A stretch of DNA of 64,000 nt from Pegea sp. RAD2-039 (GCA_034620365.1 JAQGEQ010000281.1:1-64000), one strand, 5' to 3'. Numbered from the stretch's first letter, positions 11,211-24,553 are shown. A program made the numbers and translations. Notes: a model not told the origin generated them from the sequence alone.

Positions 11211-12539
11211 CGAATGTTTATTTTAAATAACAGACTCATTATTTTTTTAAAAAAGTACATATAAAAACTAAATAAATTACAAGCTAAAATGTTAAAAACT
11301 CATTGAACTGGAACAAAAACCTCATTCTAAAACTCATCTTTAAATGTGTATTTGACCATACCCTTTTTTGAAATTTTGCAATAAATATTTTTTTTTAAAG
11401 AATTTTTTCAATTCAACGGTTCAGATTTTGAATTTTATTTTGTATTTTTAAATCATTTTAAAGTTTTTTAGTTATTGGTTAGAATGTTCTTGTAATTATA
11501 CAAGTTCTTATTAAAGTTGAAAAGAATTAGATGACATAAAATTAAAACAAAAAAATCAAATCATAGTTTTTCACAAGAATTAAAACCAAAAGATGAATTT
11601 TATAAATATCATAATTATAATCAAATAATAGTTATCTTTTAAACATTCTATAAAGTATGTTTGAAAATATGCTTACTTAACTACAACAGTTTTTAAATGT
11701 AGTTTTTTAGATTCAATGATTTTTTGAAAGTCAAATAAGATTTCTTCATAATATTTGTAACCAGATAACACCACACAAAATGTTTAAAGTCTTAAATTGA
11801 CGTTAAGGAAGTTTGAATTTTATTTCTACTAAACTTTTGTTACGTGTGAATAACATTTTCAAACAACTTATTTGTTGGAAGTAAAGCAAACTAATTAGCT
11901 ATTTTACAAATGGGTAAATTTCTAACAGATTTTAAATTTCTTTCATCTGCAAAAATGTACTTAAGGTGAAAGAAACAATCGAAGCTTTAATTTTTGATGT
12001 TTAAAAAGGAATTGTAAGTGTTTAAAAATTGTTTAATTTTTGAAGTCTTACAGCAATAATAAAATATGGAAACTAATATTTTTCACAAAATGAATAATTA
12101 AAAATTGTTTGTTTCAAAAAATTCAACAATATTTAAATTACTAAAGAAGAAAGTTATTAAAAAAAAACTTTTGAATTAATTTGTTTCTTTTGAAAATCAA
12201 TCCTAATCAAATTAATTTGTTGAAAACTGTATCTATAAATTTATCAAAAATCTCAATATAAATCTCTTAAAGCATATTCTGGGTTGATAACTTCATAATT
12301 AAAACTTGACTTTCAAACTGAATGTTTAATAAATCATTTTATAATCACAACAAAATGCTGCTTATATAAATGCATTAATTTAAAACAAGCAAGCTGTTAA
12401 TATCATAAAAGTTTTAACTTTTGTTTGACTAAATTTGTTATTGCTTTTACAACAAATAATAGTTTAAGGAAAATTTAGTTAACAAATAAACATTTTTGTT
12501 ATCTTATTTTCCGTTTTTAATTCTATCATACAAATAATA

Positions 12540-12714
12540 AAGTAAGATTTATACTTAAATAAAACAAAATCAAAGTAATCAAAGTTATTTTTCAAGACGT
12601 ACACAAAATTTGAAAATAAGGTTATTGGATACTGTATTAACAAAATTAAACCTCCCATAGATAGCATCAATATATTAACAAAATCAAAGTGTACAGAAGG
12701 AAAATTATAGCTAC
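12540..12714 (-). pseudogene. Truncated SLC43-like C-terminal fragment
   Basis: About 55 codons match the transporter C-terminus, starting at the conserved YNFPSVHF and running through GGLILLIQYP to KNNFDY. The N-terminal three quarters of the gene are gone, and non-homologous codons precede the match. The fragment lies next to the same border repeat (12,478-12,540) that flanks the intact units. This makes it a decayed fourth transporter unit rather than a separate gene. Confidence 0.8.
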
Positions 12715-15700
12715 TATTGATTGATTTGTTTCGTTTGTAATATAAGGAAATAATAAAAAAGTTCAAAACGTTTTGTAAACTGTAATCCTTTTATCAATGC
12801 TATTTAAACTAATCAAATTTATTTTGAATATTTTTGTGGTTGTATTTTTAAGACTTTAAGTTAGTTTTAATATAAAGATGTAAACAAATCAAAGACCTAA
12901 ATGTAAGATTACTAATTTTTTTGAAATAAATACTTTCTTAATCAAGTTTTGATAGAATAATTCAAAGTCTAAGTTTTTATCACAGAGGTAAATATCACTA
13001 CTTAAAGAACAAAAATTCTACTCAAAGATGGAAGTGAAGTTTTTTTTGTAAGTGAAATCAGAAAGATAATATAAAAAGTTCAATTGATAACATTTTGTTA
13101 ATTGTTTTAAACTCTAATCAATTTTATAAAATGAAGCAAATGTACTAAACCAAAGTCGACTTAAGAACTTTGGCTTGTTTTAAATTAAAGTATTTATATC
13201 AGCAGTATTAAGTTGTGATTATAAAGTGATTTTATAAAGTGATTTATTAAACATTCAGTTAAAAAGTCAAACTTTTAATTATGAAGTTTTCAACCCAGAG
13301 TATGTTTTAAGAGATTTTTTTTGAGATTTTAGATGAATTCTTAAAAACCATTTTCTACAAATTAATTTGATTTAGTTCAATTTTCAAAAGAAAATAAATG
13401 ATTGTTGGAATTTGAATAACATTTTTTCTTTAGTAATTAACTTTATCCTAAATTTTTTATGGCAAATATTTTTCTATGATTCATTTTGTGGAAAAAATTA
13501 GTTTCCATATTTTATCGTTGCTCTGAAACTTGACAACTTCAATAATTTTCAAACAATTTAAATTCCTTTTTAAACCTTAAAAAAAAGGCTTCTAATGTTT
13601 TTTTCAAATTAAATATATGTTTGCAGATGAAAGAAATTTAAAAATCTAGAAACTTACTCATGTATAAAATAGCTAATTAGTTCGCTTAAAATCGTTTCTT
13701 ACTGGAACCTTAGCGACTGATAGCGGAATATTTAAAAAAAACTTATCTCATTAAACTTCTAATCAATATCTAATTATATTTTATAGTTATTGAAAAATTT
13801 AGCTTCATGATGCTTGCTTAAGACTTAATCTTTTTTATACTAGTTACTTTTAATATAAGGAAATCTGAGGACGAAAAATAAATTAGCAGAAATCTTTTTA
13901 TTGTTTTATTATGTCTTGCTAAAGATGTTTTTTATGTAAGCAGGTTGATTATTTGAAATTGAATGACAATTTATGTTAAATAAAAGAGTCATTAAAATTA
14001 AAAAAACTACATTTGAAAACTGTTGTAGTTAAGTAAGTATACTATAACATACTTTTTAAAAACTTATAAACATAATAATTATAACATTCATAAAATTCAT
14101 CTTTTGGATTTAATTGTTGTAGAAAACTATGGATTGATTTTTTTAGTTTTATTTTTATCTTCTATTTTTATTAAAACTTGATCAGAACTTCTATAATTAC
14201 AAGAAAATTCTAACTTTTAACCAAAAACCTTTAAATGGTTTAAAAAGACAAATATACTTCAAAATGTGAAAAGTTGATTTGAAGAAAATCTTTTTAGTGA
14301 AAAAATATCTATTGCAAAATATTTTAAAAGGGATATGGTCTAATACACATTTAAAGATGAGTTTTAAAAGGAGGTGTTTGTTCCAATTCAATGGTTCTTT
14401 ATTTTTAACAGTTTAGCTTGTAATTTAGTTTAGGTTTAAATCTACTTCAGTACTTTCCTGATAAATTTACTTTATACTATTATTAGTCGTTAAACTAATA
14501 AAGAAATTTGTCAAACAAAAGTTTAAACTATTGATTTAATAACCTGCTTTTCTAAAATTAATGTATCTATATAAGCAGAATTAAGTTTTAATTATAAAGT
14601 AATTTAACACATTCAGTTAAATAGAAGCAGTTTTAATTATGTCGACCTCAAAACTGTTAAATGAAGCTTTGTGTAATATATTTCAGCTATTTTTTGGCAC
14701 AAACAAATTTAATTTAATTAGTTAAACCTTCTTGAGAAGAAATTCCTTTTTAAGACGAGATAAATCAAACTACCGATACCAATTTCAAGTTTAATGAGCT
14801 TACTTAGTTTGCATCTACTATAACTAGTTAAAAAAATATTAATCAAACACAAATTAACGAATTAAATTCGAAAGACATTAACAAAATGTGAATTTATTGA
14901 AAAAAAAACGAACTAACTATATGAGACTGTAAAAAATACTCAAAATCTTTAGTGAAATTCAAACGAGAACTTTCTCAAAAATCACCTGAGAAAAAGCATC
15001 AAGCGAAGTAATCAGGAGAATAAATTTACGCTGAAGAGATTTGTATTGTTGTTTAAAAGGTATGTTGACTCACATATAACAAAATTGATGCCTTTTTTTT
15101 CTCACTTACTCTTTTTAAATGTATTTGTTTTGTAATTTTTCTAAGCTTAAAGGTTTGTTTAAAATGATTATTAGTTTCTTTTAAGTTACAATATACACAG
15201 ATATTAGAATCATTTCAAATGGAAATAGACAGATTTTAAAATTGTTTCCTCATATTTTGTAAATAGAGAATTTTTATATAAAAAAGTTTTAGTTAACCAT
15301 AAAAAGTTATTACAATACTGAAATCTATTCAAAAACTAATTTCCTGTTTCATATTATTAAGTTTTTAGTATTCATGATATTTGTAATATTAAAATAAAAA
15401 TCAGCTGTTTTTGAATTTTATCTCTGCTAAACTTGTGTTACTTACCAAATACATTTTCCAACAACTAATTTGTTAGAAAGTTAAGCGAACTAATCAGCTA
15501 ATTTTTACATGGGTAAGTTTCTAACACTTTTTAAATTTCTTCTGCCAGCTAAAATGCATTTAGATTGAACATGCATTTAAATTTGATTTGACAAAAACAT
15601 CAGAATTCTTGTTTTGTGAGATGCTTCAAAGTTTTTGCTTTAAAAAATTTTATTTAAAGTGTTTGAACATTACGTAATTTGTCAAGTTTCAGAGCAATAA

Positions 15701-18700
15701 ACAAACATAGAGACTAAATATTACCACAAACTGATTAATTACAAATTGTTTGCTACAAAAAACTTAACAACATTTCTATTACTATAGAAAAAGAATTTTT
15801 GAAAAAATAACTTTTAAATTAATTTATTTTCTTCATAAAAAGAATCAAATTAAATTGTTGGAAGAAACATAAGAGTTTGTTTAAAATATTCAATAGATTA
15901 ATATTAAAATTATGTTTTGAAAGTCAAATAAGATTTCTTTATAATATTGGTAACCAGATAACACCACACGAAATGTTTAAAGTCTTAAATTGATGTTAAC
16001 AACGACTGATGGCTGACATTTAGAAACTTTGGCGCTTTTCATCGTCGTTAAAGTTTCAAATTGAATTTTTTTACTTGTTTGAAGCATATAGGTAAAAGCC
16101 AAGCACCACTTTGTTATCTATCTACAAACTATTTAAAGTATTATCAACTAAACACAAATGGTAGCTACATATTAAAAGATATTGCAATTAGTTTATCTGG
16201 TAATTAAATCAAAATCGACTCTACATAAGGTGAAGACACATTTTGAATAGTTTTTTTAGTTAAATACAAAGTAGATTTTCAAACTAAAATCATTTTATAG
16301 ACTTTAAAAATTTGATTATAAATTATTAAAAGTTAATAGAATCAATAATATTAATTTATGGTATTAATTGTTATTCGTTTCTATAGTTTTATAACATAGC
16401 TAGAATGCTTAAATATTAATAATTCAGTTTGACGTGAATAAATTAATTAGTAAATGTAAAAAGTTTTTTCATCGTAAGCATTTAGATCAGTTAAATTTTA
16501 ATTTGGAAAAGATTTGAGAAGGTTTAAACTAAATTATTCAGTTAAAAATATTCAGTAGTCTTCATAACTGTAATATAAAGATAAAAATAATATATTTTTG
16601 ACTTTTATTTCAACTAAACTTTTGTTACGTGCGAATAACATTTTCAAACGACTTATTTGTTGGAAAGTTAAGCAAATTAACCAGCTATTTTTCACATGAG
16701 TAAGTTTCTAACATTTTTTAAATTTCTTTCATCAGCAAGTAAGTATTTAAGTTGAAAGAAACATTAGAAATTCTTATTTTTGAGTTTTAAAAAGGAATTT
16801 AAATTGTTGGCAAAATATTGAAGTTGTCAATTTTTAAAGTGATGATTAAATAGGGAAACTTTTAACAAAAACTTGTATGTTTACAAAAACGTTGTAACTG
16901 TTAACTAAAAAACTTTCAAATAGTTTAAAAAGACAAATAAATTTCAAAATGTGTAACATTGAACTGAGAAAATACTTTTTAAAGAAAAAATATATATTGC
17001 AAAATACTTTTAAAAATGGTATGGTCGAATGCATTTTAAAGATGAGTCTTAAAAGGAGGTTTTTGTTCCGATTCAATGGTTCTTTATTTTTAACAAGTTA
17101 GCTTGTAATTTATTTAATTTTAAATCTACTTCAGTAATTGACCGATAAAAAAAACAGCAAATCAAATAACAAAGATATTTATTTGATAACTAAAATCTCT
17201 TCAAATTATTATTATTCTCCAAGTTGATAAAACAAAAAATTCAAATTTCTTCCATCAACAAATTTACAATTAATGTATTTACTGCAAATGAACTAGCTAA
17301 ACAAACAATTAAATTTTGATGATATTAACAACCAGCTTTTTTTAAATTAATTAATTTAGATAAAAAGCTTAATATTATTAATATTATATTAAGTTGTGAT
17401 TGTAAAGTGATTTATTAAACATTCAGTTAAATAGTCAACGTTTTAATTATGAAGTTTTCAACCCGGAGTATGCTTTAAGAGAATTATATTGAAATTTTTG
17501 ATAAATTTTTAAAAACAGTTTCCAACAATTTAATTTGAGGTAGATAAATTTTCACAGTTTCATATATGTCAACCTCAAAATTGTTAAATGAAGCTTTGTA
17601 TAATGTTTTTTATATTTTTTGGCACAAACAAATTTAATTAGTTAAAGTACCTTTCTTGAGAAGAAATTTCTTTTTTAAGACAAGATAAATCAAACTAGCA
17701 ATACCAATTTCAAGTTTAATGAGCTTACTCAGTTTACATTTTCTGAAAGTAGTTAAAATAACTACACGAAGACAAAATAAAGTAAGACATTAAAAAATTT
17801 ATTAAATTTATTAAAAAAAAAACGAAAATAACTATACGAGACTGTAAAGAATATTCAAAATCTCTATTGAAAAACAAACAAGAATTTCTTTAAAAATCAT
17901 TTGACACAAACCTCTAATGAAGTAATCAGAAGTTTAAATTTACATTTAAGAGATTTATTGGCATTTAAAAGGTATGTTGACTCATATCTAACAAAATTGA
18001 TACCTTTTTTTCTCACTTATTCATCTTAAATGTATTTGTTTTGTACTTTTTTAAATCTTAAAGGTTTGTTTGAAAAGTTTATTAGTTTCTTTTAAGCTAT
18101 ATATACACAGATATTAGAATCATTTCAAATAGAAATAGAAAGATTTTAAAATTGTTTCCTTATATTTTGTAAATAGAGAATTTTTATCAGTATTAATATT
18201 TTTAAATTATTAAAAAAATAATTATTATATTAATATTTTAATAAGTATTATATAATGGTAAAAGGTATACTGAGAAACTAGAGAAAAATTAATATTCTGT
18301 TTTACATTTTTAAGTTTTTAGTATTTGTGATATTTGCAATAATAAAAGAAAAATCAGCTGTTTTTGAAGTTTATTTTAACTAAACTTTTGTTACTTGCGA
18401 ATAACATATCCAAACAACTTATTTGTTGGAAAGTTAAGCAAACTGATCAGCTATTTTACACATGAGTAAGTTTCTAACAGTTTTTAAATTTCTTTTATTA
18501 CCAAAAATATATTTAAGTTGAAGAAAGCCTTTGTTTTTTAGGTTTAAAAAAGAATTTAAATGATAAAACATGGAAACTAATTCTGACAGCAAAATGAATA
18601 ATTAAAAATCGTTTGCCTAGAAATATTTAACCGAAAGCTAATTACTAATAAAAAAAGTTATTAAAATTCCAACATTCATTTTTTTTCTTTTGAAAGTTAA

Positions 18701-19847
18701 TCTAAATCTAATTAATTCTGATGAATTTGATGAAAATTCTTTCGATAATTTCATCGAAAATCTCAACATAAATCTCTTCAAGCATACTTGGAACTGAAAC
18801 TTCCTAATTAAAACGTTGACTATTTAACTGAATGTTTAATAAATCACTTTATAATCATAACTTAATTCTGCTTATATAAATGATTTAATTTAAAACCAGC
18901 TCGTTGTCTACATAAAAGTTTAAACTGTTTATTGACTAACTTTTTTATTGCTTTTACGAATAATAATACTTTGAGGAAATTATAGTTAACAAATAAACAT
19001 TTTTGTTATTTTATTTGTTGTTTTTAATTCTATTAAGTAAACAATAAAGTAAAGTTTATATTAAAATAAGTTACAAGTTTCAAAGCAAATATTAATAACA
19101 ACTTAAAACAATATAAAGATAAAATTAACATTTCTTTTTAAAACATTCTAGAACTTTTTGTTGCAAAATACTATTTCAAAAGTTATTTGTATGCTTATTG
19201 GAATAAACATTAATCTTCTGTAACAGCAGCCTCAGAGAAACCAGTAATTTATTTATGTTTCCCTTAAAAATTCGATTAAAAATGAAATCAAGATCGGTTA
19301 TATTTAATTTAGAGCATAAATTGTCTGATTCGAATTTGCATAAGAATTTTATTAAAGACTTGATACATATTCAAATATCTAAATGATATTATACAAAATT
19401 AAAAGGTTGATAATTTTTTGTGTAGATTTATAGGTAAACCTATTTAAGATCTTTAAAATTATTTTTTCTAAATGTTTTCTACTCTTACTTCCAGTAATTA
19501 AATTTTTAATTGAAATAATTAAATCAAACTATAGTCTAAAGTATCAAAAAAGGGAAAATGATTTTAAAAATTTCTCTATTTTATAAAGTTTTTAATCTGG
19601 AAATTGTTTCTTAAAAAATGAAATATTCTTAAGTTTAAAACCTATCAATCTCAATTATAAGCTTTAGATATCAGAAAAAACGAAAAAATGTAAACTGTAT
19701 TAAAGTTTCAATCTTCTTCGGAAAATAGTTAGCAACTTTCTTCTAAAAACTTTAATCACTCGGATATAAGAACAGTTCTGTTTGCTTCTTCAATATTTTC
19801 TTTTAAGGTTCTCTAGCAAAGGCAAAGCTTTTCAAAGTAGTAGCAAA

Positions 19848-21197
19848 ATGCAAGTTGAACTGACATTGATAACAAATGTAATTGAAACTATTTTGTATAC
19901 TGGAATAATATTTGGCTGGTCATCACTTCAACCTGCTTTAGTTAAAGAAGGATATTTTTCAGAATTATGTCAAAAAGAAAATCAAGAATGTGAAAAACAG
20001 ATGGAAGCAATGAATTTAGTATTTACAATTTCTACAGCAATTGCTTTAATACTATCCATGCTTTGTGGAAGTTTAATTGATAGAAAGGGAAGCTGGTTTA
20101 GTAGAACAATCTTCTTGGTATTGAGTTGCATTGGTTTTCTTTTAACAGCAATTTCTCAGCCTGGACTTACATCTTGGTATCTTTACATATCGTTTCCTCT
20201 TCAATCAATTGCTAGTCAGGGTCTTTTGTTAGCAAACTTTCAGGTTTGTAATCTTTCTACTAAGTTTAGAGCAATTGCTGTTTGCATAGTTAGCGGAGCG
20301 TTTGGTTCATCTGGTTTTGTTCTACAGATAATCAAATATTTGAGTGATATACAGATTTCAATATCAACTTGTTTTTATTTTCTTTTTGCTTTCAGTTTTG
20401 TATTTCATTTAAAAACATTTTTATTGACACCAAAAATGCGAACTCCATTTGAAATCCCTAAAGACTATAATTACGGATATCGTCAGCTGCCATGTTTTGC
20501 TGAAACAGATGTTCAAAATATAGAAACTCAGAGCAATGAGAATGACCAAAAAGAGGAAGAAAAATCTCTAAAAGAATGTTTAAAAGAAAAGCATTTGTGG
20601 ACGCTTGTCATGTACTTCAGTTTAGCTCAGTTTGTAATGGTTTACATTTTAGGAGTATTTTATAATTGGGTTAATCAAGATTTTTCAGAAGATGAGATAG
20701 ATTTAAGTATTAATATTTTAGCTTTTTCAAATTTTCTTTCATTATTCACTTCTATAGCAGTTGGAATATTAATTGATCAGTTACATAGATTTTTTTCAAA
20801 ATCCCTCCCTTCAAATATAGCTTTAACTAAAGCAATAGTTACCGTTCAACTCGTGAATGTAATTCTGTTGATTATAATGTTTTCATTTATGTTGATTGGA
20901 ACATTTTCACTTGTTAACCTTGCTGCAGTTTTGTTGTCTATTAACAGAAGACTTATGCACAGCTCTTTAGCTAATTATAGTGCCTATAATTTTCCTTCTG
21001 TACACTTTTGTTTTATTAATGGATTGGTGCTAACTGTGGGAGGTTTAATTTTGTTATTACAGTATCCACTAACCTTGTTTCTATCGCATGTTTTGAAAAA
21101 TAACTTTGATTATATCTTTGTGTTCTTTATATTTTTAAGTTTTATATCTTTTATTCATCCTGTATCGAAACTTGTAGATATTTCTAAACAGTCTTAA
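19848..21197 (+). CDS. SLC43A3-like MFS transporter, right-arm copy
   Basis: This is the mirror twin of the left-arm gene, 449 residues with six substitutions: two in the first extracellular loop near the C-E-K motif, then M/L, I/L, R/Q and I/M changes. It has the same 12-segment MFS layout, DRKGS loop, charged central loop and FPSVHF block as SLC43A3-type carriers. The start is the ATG at 19,848; the upstream in-frame stretch begins only at a TTG and is not conserved in frame in the spacer copy. No introns are present. AATAAA lies at 21,241-21,246. The arm twins face each other tail-outward, so a fold-back of the palindrome would pair the two genes along their whole length. Confidence 0.86.
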   Translation: MQVELTLITNVIETILYTGIIFGWSSLQPALVKEGYFSELCQKENQECEKQMEAMNLVFTISTAIALILSMLCGSLIDRKGSWFSRTIFLVLSCIGFLLTAISQPGLTSWYLYISFPLQSIASQGLLLANFQVCNLSTKFRAIAVCIVSGAFGSSGFVLQIIKYLSDIQISISTCFYFLFAFSFVFHLKTFLLTPKMRTPFEIPKDYNYGYRQLPCFAETDVQNIETQSNENDQKEEEKSLKECLKEKHLWTLVMYFSLAQFVMVYILGVFYNWVNQDFSEDEIDLSINILAFSNFLSLFTSIAVGILIDQLHRFFSKSLPSNIALTKAIVTVQLVNVILLIIMFSFMLIGTFSLVNLAAVLLSINRRLMHSSLANYSAYNFPSVHFCFINGLVLTVGGLILLLQYPLTLFLSHVLKNNFDYIFVFFIFLSFISFIHPVSKLVDISKQS

Positions 21198-21240
21198 CCT
21201 TGTAAATGACCAAACTTTAATATTCAAAATGTACAAAATT

Positions 21241-21246
21241 AATAAA
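21241..21246 (+). terminator. Polyadenylation signal AATAAA, right transporter
   Basis: AATAAA begins 44 nt after the TAA stop of the right-arm transporter. The mirror site at 261-266 is identical. Confidence 0.55.
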
Positions 21247-21506
21247 ATAATAAAAGGTTTTACCTGCAGTGATACTTATTTTTCGAATATTGTTTGTTAT
21301 TTGAAATAATTTTGAAATAATATACAGCAACACATAGCTCTAAAGTATTTTAAAAAGAATAAAATATTATAAATATTTTTATTTATTTTTATTTTTATCT
21401 TTTTATTGTTGATTGTTAAGTGATTGTTATTAATCTTAGCCTTGAAGCTTGTACCTAATTTAAATTAAAACTTTATTTTATTTTTCACTTGATAGAATTA
21501 AAAACA

Positions 21507-23690
21507 GCAATTAAGGTAACAAAAATAATTATATGCTAACTATATTTTTCTAAAATTATTATATGTCGCAAAAGTAATCAACAAATTAGTCAAAAAAAGT
21601 TTAAACTTTAATGATGTTAACAGCTGGCTTGTTTTGAATTGATGCAAATATATAAGCAGAATTAAGTTATGATTTTAAAGTAATTTATTAAACATTCAGT
21701 TAAATAGTCAACGTTTTAATTAGGAAGTTTCAGTTCCAAGTTTGCTTGAAGAGATTTTTGTTGAGATTTTCGATAAAATTATAGAAACAGTTTTCATCAA
21801 ATTCATCAGAATTAATTTGATTTAGATTAACTTTCAAAAGAAAATAAATGATTGTTTATTTTTATTAACTTTTTAATCTGTTTTATTTTTCTCCTTAGGA
21901 GTTAACTTATTCATCTTTTCGTCAGATTTAATTTTTTTGTTTTTCCATTTATATTCCATTTTAAACCTTAAAAAGTAAAAGCTTCTATTGTTTCTTTAAA
22001 CTTAAATATATTTTTGGTAATGAAAGAAATTTAAAAAATGTTAGAAACTTACCCATGTGTAAAATATCTGATCAGTTCGCTTAAACTTCCAACAAATAAG
22101 TTGTTTGAAAATGTTATTCGCACGTAACAATAGTTTAGTAGAAATTAAATTTAAAAACAGCTGATTTTTAACTTTATATTACACTTAAGACAACTACTGA
22201 TAATTTAACTGAATAATTTAGTTTAAACCTTCTCAAATCTTTTCCAAATTAAAATTTATCTGATCTAAATGCTTACGATGAAAAAACTTTTTATATTTAC
22301 AAATTAATTTATTCACGTCGAACTACATTATTAATATTAAAGTATTCTAGCTATGTTATCAAATTACATAAACCAATTACAATTAATACAACAAATAAAT
22401 AATATTGATTCCATCAGCTTTTAATGATTTATAATCAAATCTTTAAACACTACAAAATCATTTTAGTTTAATATCCACTTTGTATTTAGCTAAAAAACCA
22501 TTTTTAATTTTGTCATTATCTTATGTCGAGTCGATTTTGATATAATTATCAGATAAAGTAATTGTAATATCTTTTAATATGTAGCTACCTTTTGTGTTTA
22601 GTTGATAATACTTTAAATAGTTTGTAGATAGATCACAAAGTGGTGCTTGGCTTTTACCTATATGCTTCAAACAAGTAAAAAAATTCAGTTTGAAACTTTA
22701 ACGATGATGAAAAGCGCCAAAGTCTTTAAATGTCAGCCATCAGTCGTTTTTAACATCAATTTAAGACTTTAAAATTTTTGTGTGTTGTTATCTGGTTACA
22801 AATACTATGAAGAAATCTTATTTGAATTTCAAAACATAATTTTAATATCAAATTGTTGAATACTTTAAACAAACTCTTTCAGTTTCTTCCTACTGCTTAT
22901 TATCTTATTATAGGGAAATCTGAAGACCAAAAACAAATTAGAAGAAATGTTTTTTTGCTTTATTATATCTTGCTAAAAATTTCTTATATCTCGATTAAAC
23001 TTTTTTTAAAAACTTGTTAGTTGCAAGAACCTTCTAAATTTAATTAAAAAACATTTAAGTTAACAAAAAGGTTTATTTGTTAACTATATTTCCTCAAACT
23101 ATTATATGTCGTAAAAGCAATCAAAAAATTAGTCAAAAAAAGTTTAAACTTTAATGATGTTAACAGCTGGCTTGTTTTAAATTAATGCAAATATATAAGC
23201 AGCATTATGTTGTGATTATAAAGGGGTTTGTTAAACATTCAGTTAAGCATTCAAAGTTTTATTTATGAAGTTTTTAACCCAGAGTATGCTTTAAGTGATT
23301 TATATAGAGATTTTTGATAAATTTATAGAAACAGTTTTCAACAAATTATTTTGATTAGGGTCGATTTTCAAAAGAAACCAATTAATTCAAAAGTTTTTTT
23401 TAATAACTTTTTTCATTAGTAATTTAAATATTGTTAAATTTTTTGAAACAAACAATTTTTAATTATTCATTTTGTGGAAAAAATTAGTCTCCATTTTTAA
23501 TCATTGCTCTGAAACTTGACAGCTTCAATAATTTTCAAACAATTTAAATTCCTTTTTAAAACTCAAAAATAAAAATTTCTATTGTTTCTTTCAACTTAAA
23601 TACATTCTTGCAGATGAAAGAAATTTAAAAATGCTAGAAACTTACCCATGTGTAAAATAGCTAATTAGTTCGCTTAACTTCCAACAAAAG
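21507..23690 (+). repeat. Repeat mosaic flanking the right arm
   Basis: This continues the families seen inside the palindrome: B near 21,660 and 23,205, A near 22,020 and 23,600, and C near 22,560. Positions 21,507-21,660 and 23,040-23,160 resemble 2,490-2,600. The mosaic stops sharply after the half copy of family A at about 23,690, where unrelated sequence begins. No gene is visible here. Confidence 0.75.
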
Positions 23691-24328
23691 TATAATCGTG
23701 TTTCTAGTGTTATACTCCACGAAAATGAAAGAAAACTAATATAAACACAAACCATATAATGAACAGCCGTTTCTTATTTGCAAACAAACTACACTTTAGC
23801 TTTCTTAAACAATGGAAGAATTTTATTTTTATTTTTAATATATATTTATTTTGTTGATATACTAAAGGTCTTGTTGATATTAAAAAATAGATTTGATAAT
23901 TGACATCTTAAATAAATTCCACATTCAAGTAAATTCAACTGAACAGAAAAATACCACCGTTTAAAAATTCCTTAAAGTTATCATAGTATTGGTATTCTAA
24001 TGTAAATATCAACAATTTGTTTTAACTTTTTGTATATAGTAAAGATAGATTGAAAGTTTTTGAAATTAATTTCGGTGTAGCTTAAAGTTAAGTTTGTTCT
24101 TACTTTTATCTTAATCTTTTTTAAACCACAAAATGCATATATTAAAAATAAATGTTTATTAGTCAGTCTAGTTGTCTTAAAATTGTTGTAAATCTTAAGA
24201 CTAATGACGATTTCACAAATTGAGTAATGAAAGCTTTTTATAGATTAATTGAAACTATAGATATTTCTTTAATTTGCATAATTTGTTACAAAAATTAACG
24301 AATTTAATTTTGTAAAGAGCAAAACGAT

Positions 24329-24329
<1 letters not shown>
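23691..24329. other. Intergenic DNA, no gene seen
   Basis: AT-rich single-copy-looking sequence between the repeat mosaic and the tRNA gene. No long frame, no repeat family member and no splice-bounded frame was recognised. Confidence 0.5.
24321..24324 (-). terminator. Pol III T-run terminator for tRNA-Asn
   Basis: Four T residues on the minus strand lie just downstream of the tRNA 3' end, the minimal RNA polymerase III stop signal. Confidence 0.6.

Positions 24330-24403
<74 letters not shown>
24330..24403 (-). tRNA. tRNA-Asn (GTT)
   Basis: The 74-nt reverse complement folds as a full cloverleaf. The acceptor stem is GTCTCCG/CGGGGAC, and the D arm includes GCGCAATCGGTTAGCGC. The anticodon stem TTCGG/CCGAA carries the loop CTGTTAA, giving anticodon GTT. 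The T arm GGTGG/CCACC has the loop TTCAAGC, and the discriminator base is G. The internal A and B boxes for RNA polymerase III are intact. A TTTT run six to nine nt past the 3' end (24,321-24,324) can terminate transcription. CCA is not encoded, as expected for a eukaryotic nuclear gene. Confidence 0.97.
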
Positions 24404-24547
24404 TTGAAAGCACCTTAAAATTATTTAAAAAATTCTATAGAAATTTAAATGACACAATTTTTTTATCTTAAAGTAAAGTTTTAATTTTAATCTTTTAAAT
24501 CGAAATTTGAGATAAGAGATCGACTTCTTTGTTAAGGTACACCAAGT

Positions 24548-24553
24548 CACGTG
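24548..24553. promoter_or_regulatory. E-box CACGTG
   Basis: A CACGTG palindrome within GTCACGTGGT, about 150 bp from the tRNA gene in otherwise very AT-rich DNA. It matches the binding site of USF/TFE/MYC-type bHLH factors. Function is unproven. Confidence 0.35.

Larger units (their letters stand above)
7805..13695. repeat. Palindrome spacer of rearranged repeats
   Basis: The spacer between the arms is not unique sequence. Positions 7,850-8,760 are an inverted copy of 4,690-5,640 and a direct copy of 15,880-16,820. Positions 8,935-11,250 are a diverged direct copy of the transporter unit at 1-2,350. Positions 11,270-11,650 repeat 7,070-7,450, and 12,480-12,900 is a decayed transporter unit. 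The spacer is therefore an older, more diverged layer of the same repeat system. Confidence 0.85.
13696..21506 (-). repeat. Right arm of giant palindrome
   Basis: This is the inverted copy of 1-7,804. It carries the same elements in mirror order and ends with a plus-strand SLC43-like gene. Small indels occur in homopolymers, but the pairing offset stays at 21,506-21,507 over almost the whole arm. That points to a recent event or continuing gene conversion. The sequence beyond 21,506 belongs to the same repeat families but cannot be paired, because the other side is outside the window. Confidence 0.93.

Noticed and set aside
14197..14391. 64-codon minus-strand frame resembling the 76-codon frame
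   Set aside because: Another copy of repeat family D; the frame is shortened and altered, so no protein constraint is visible.
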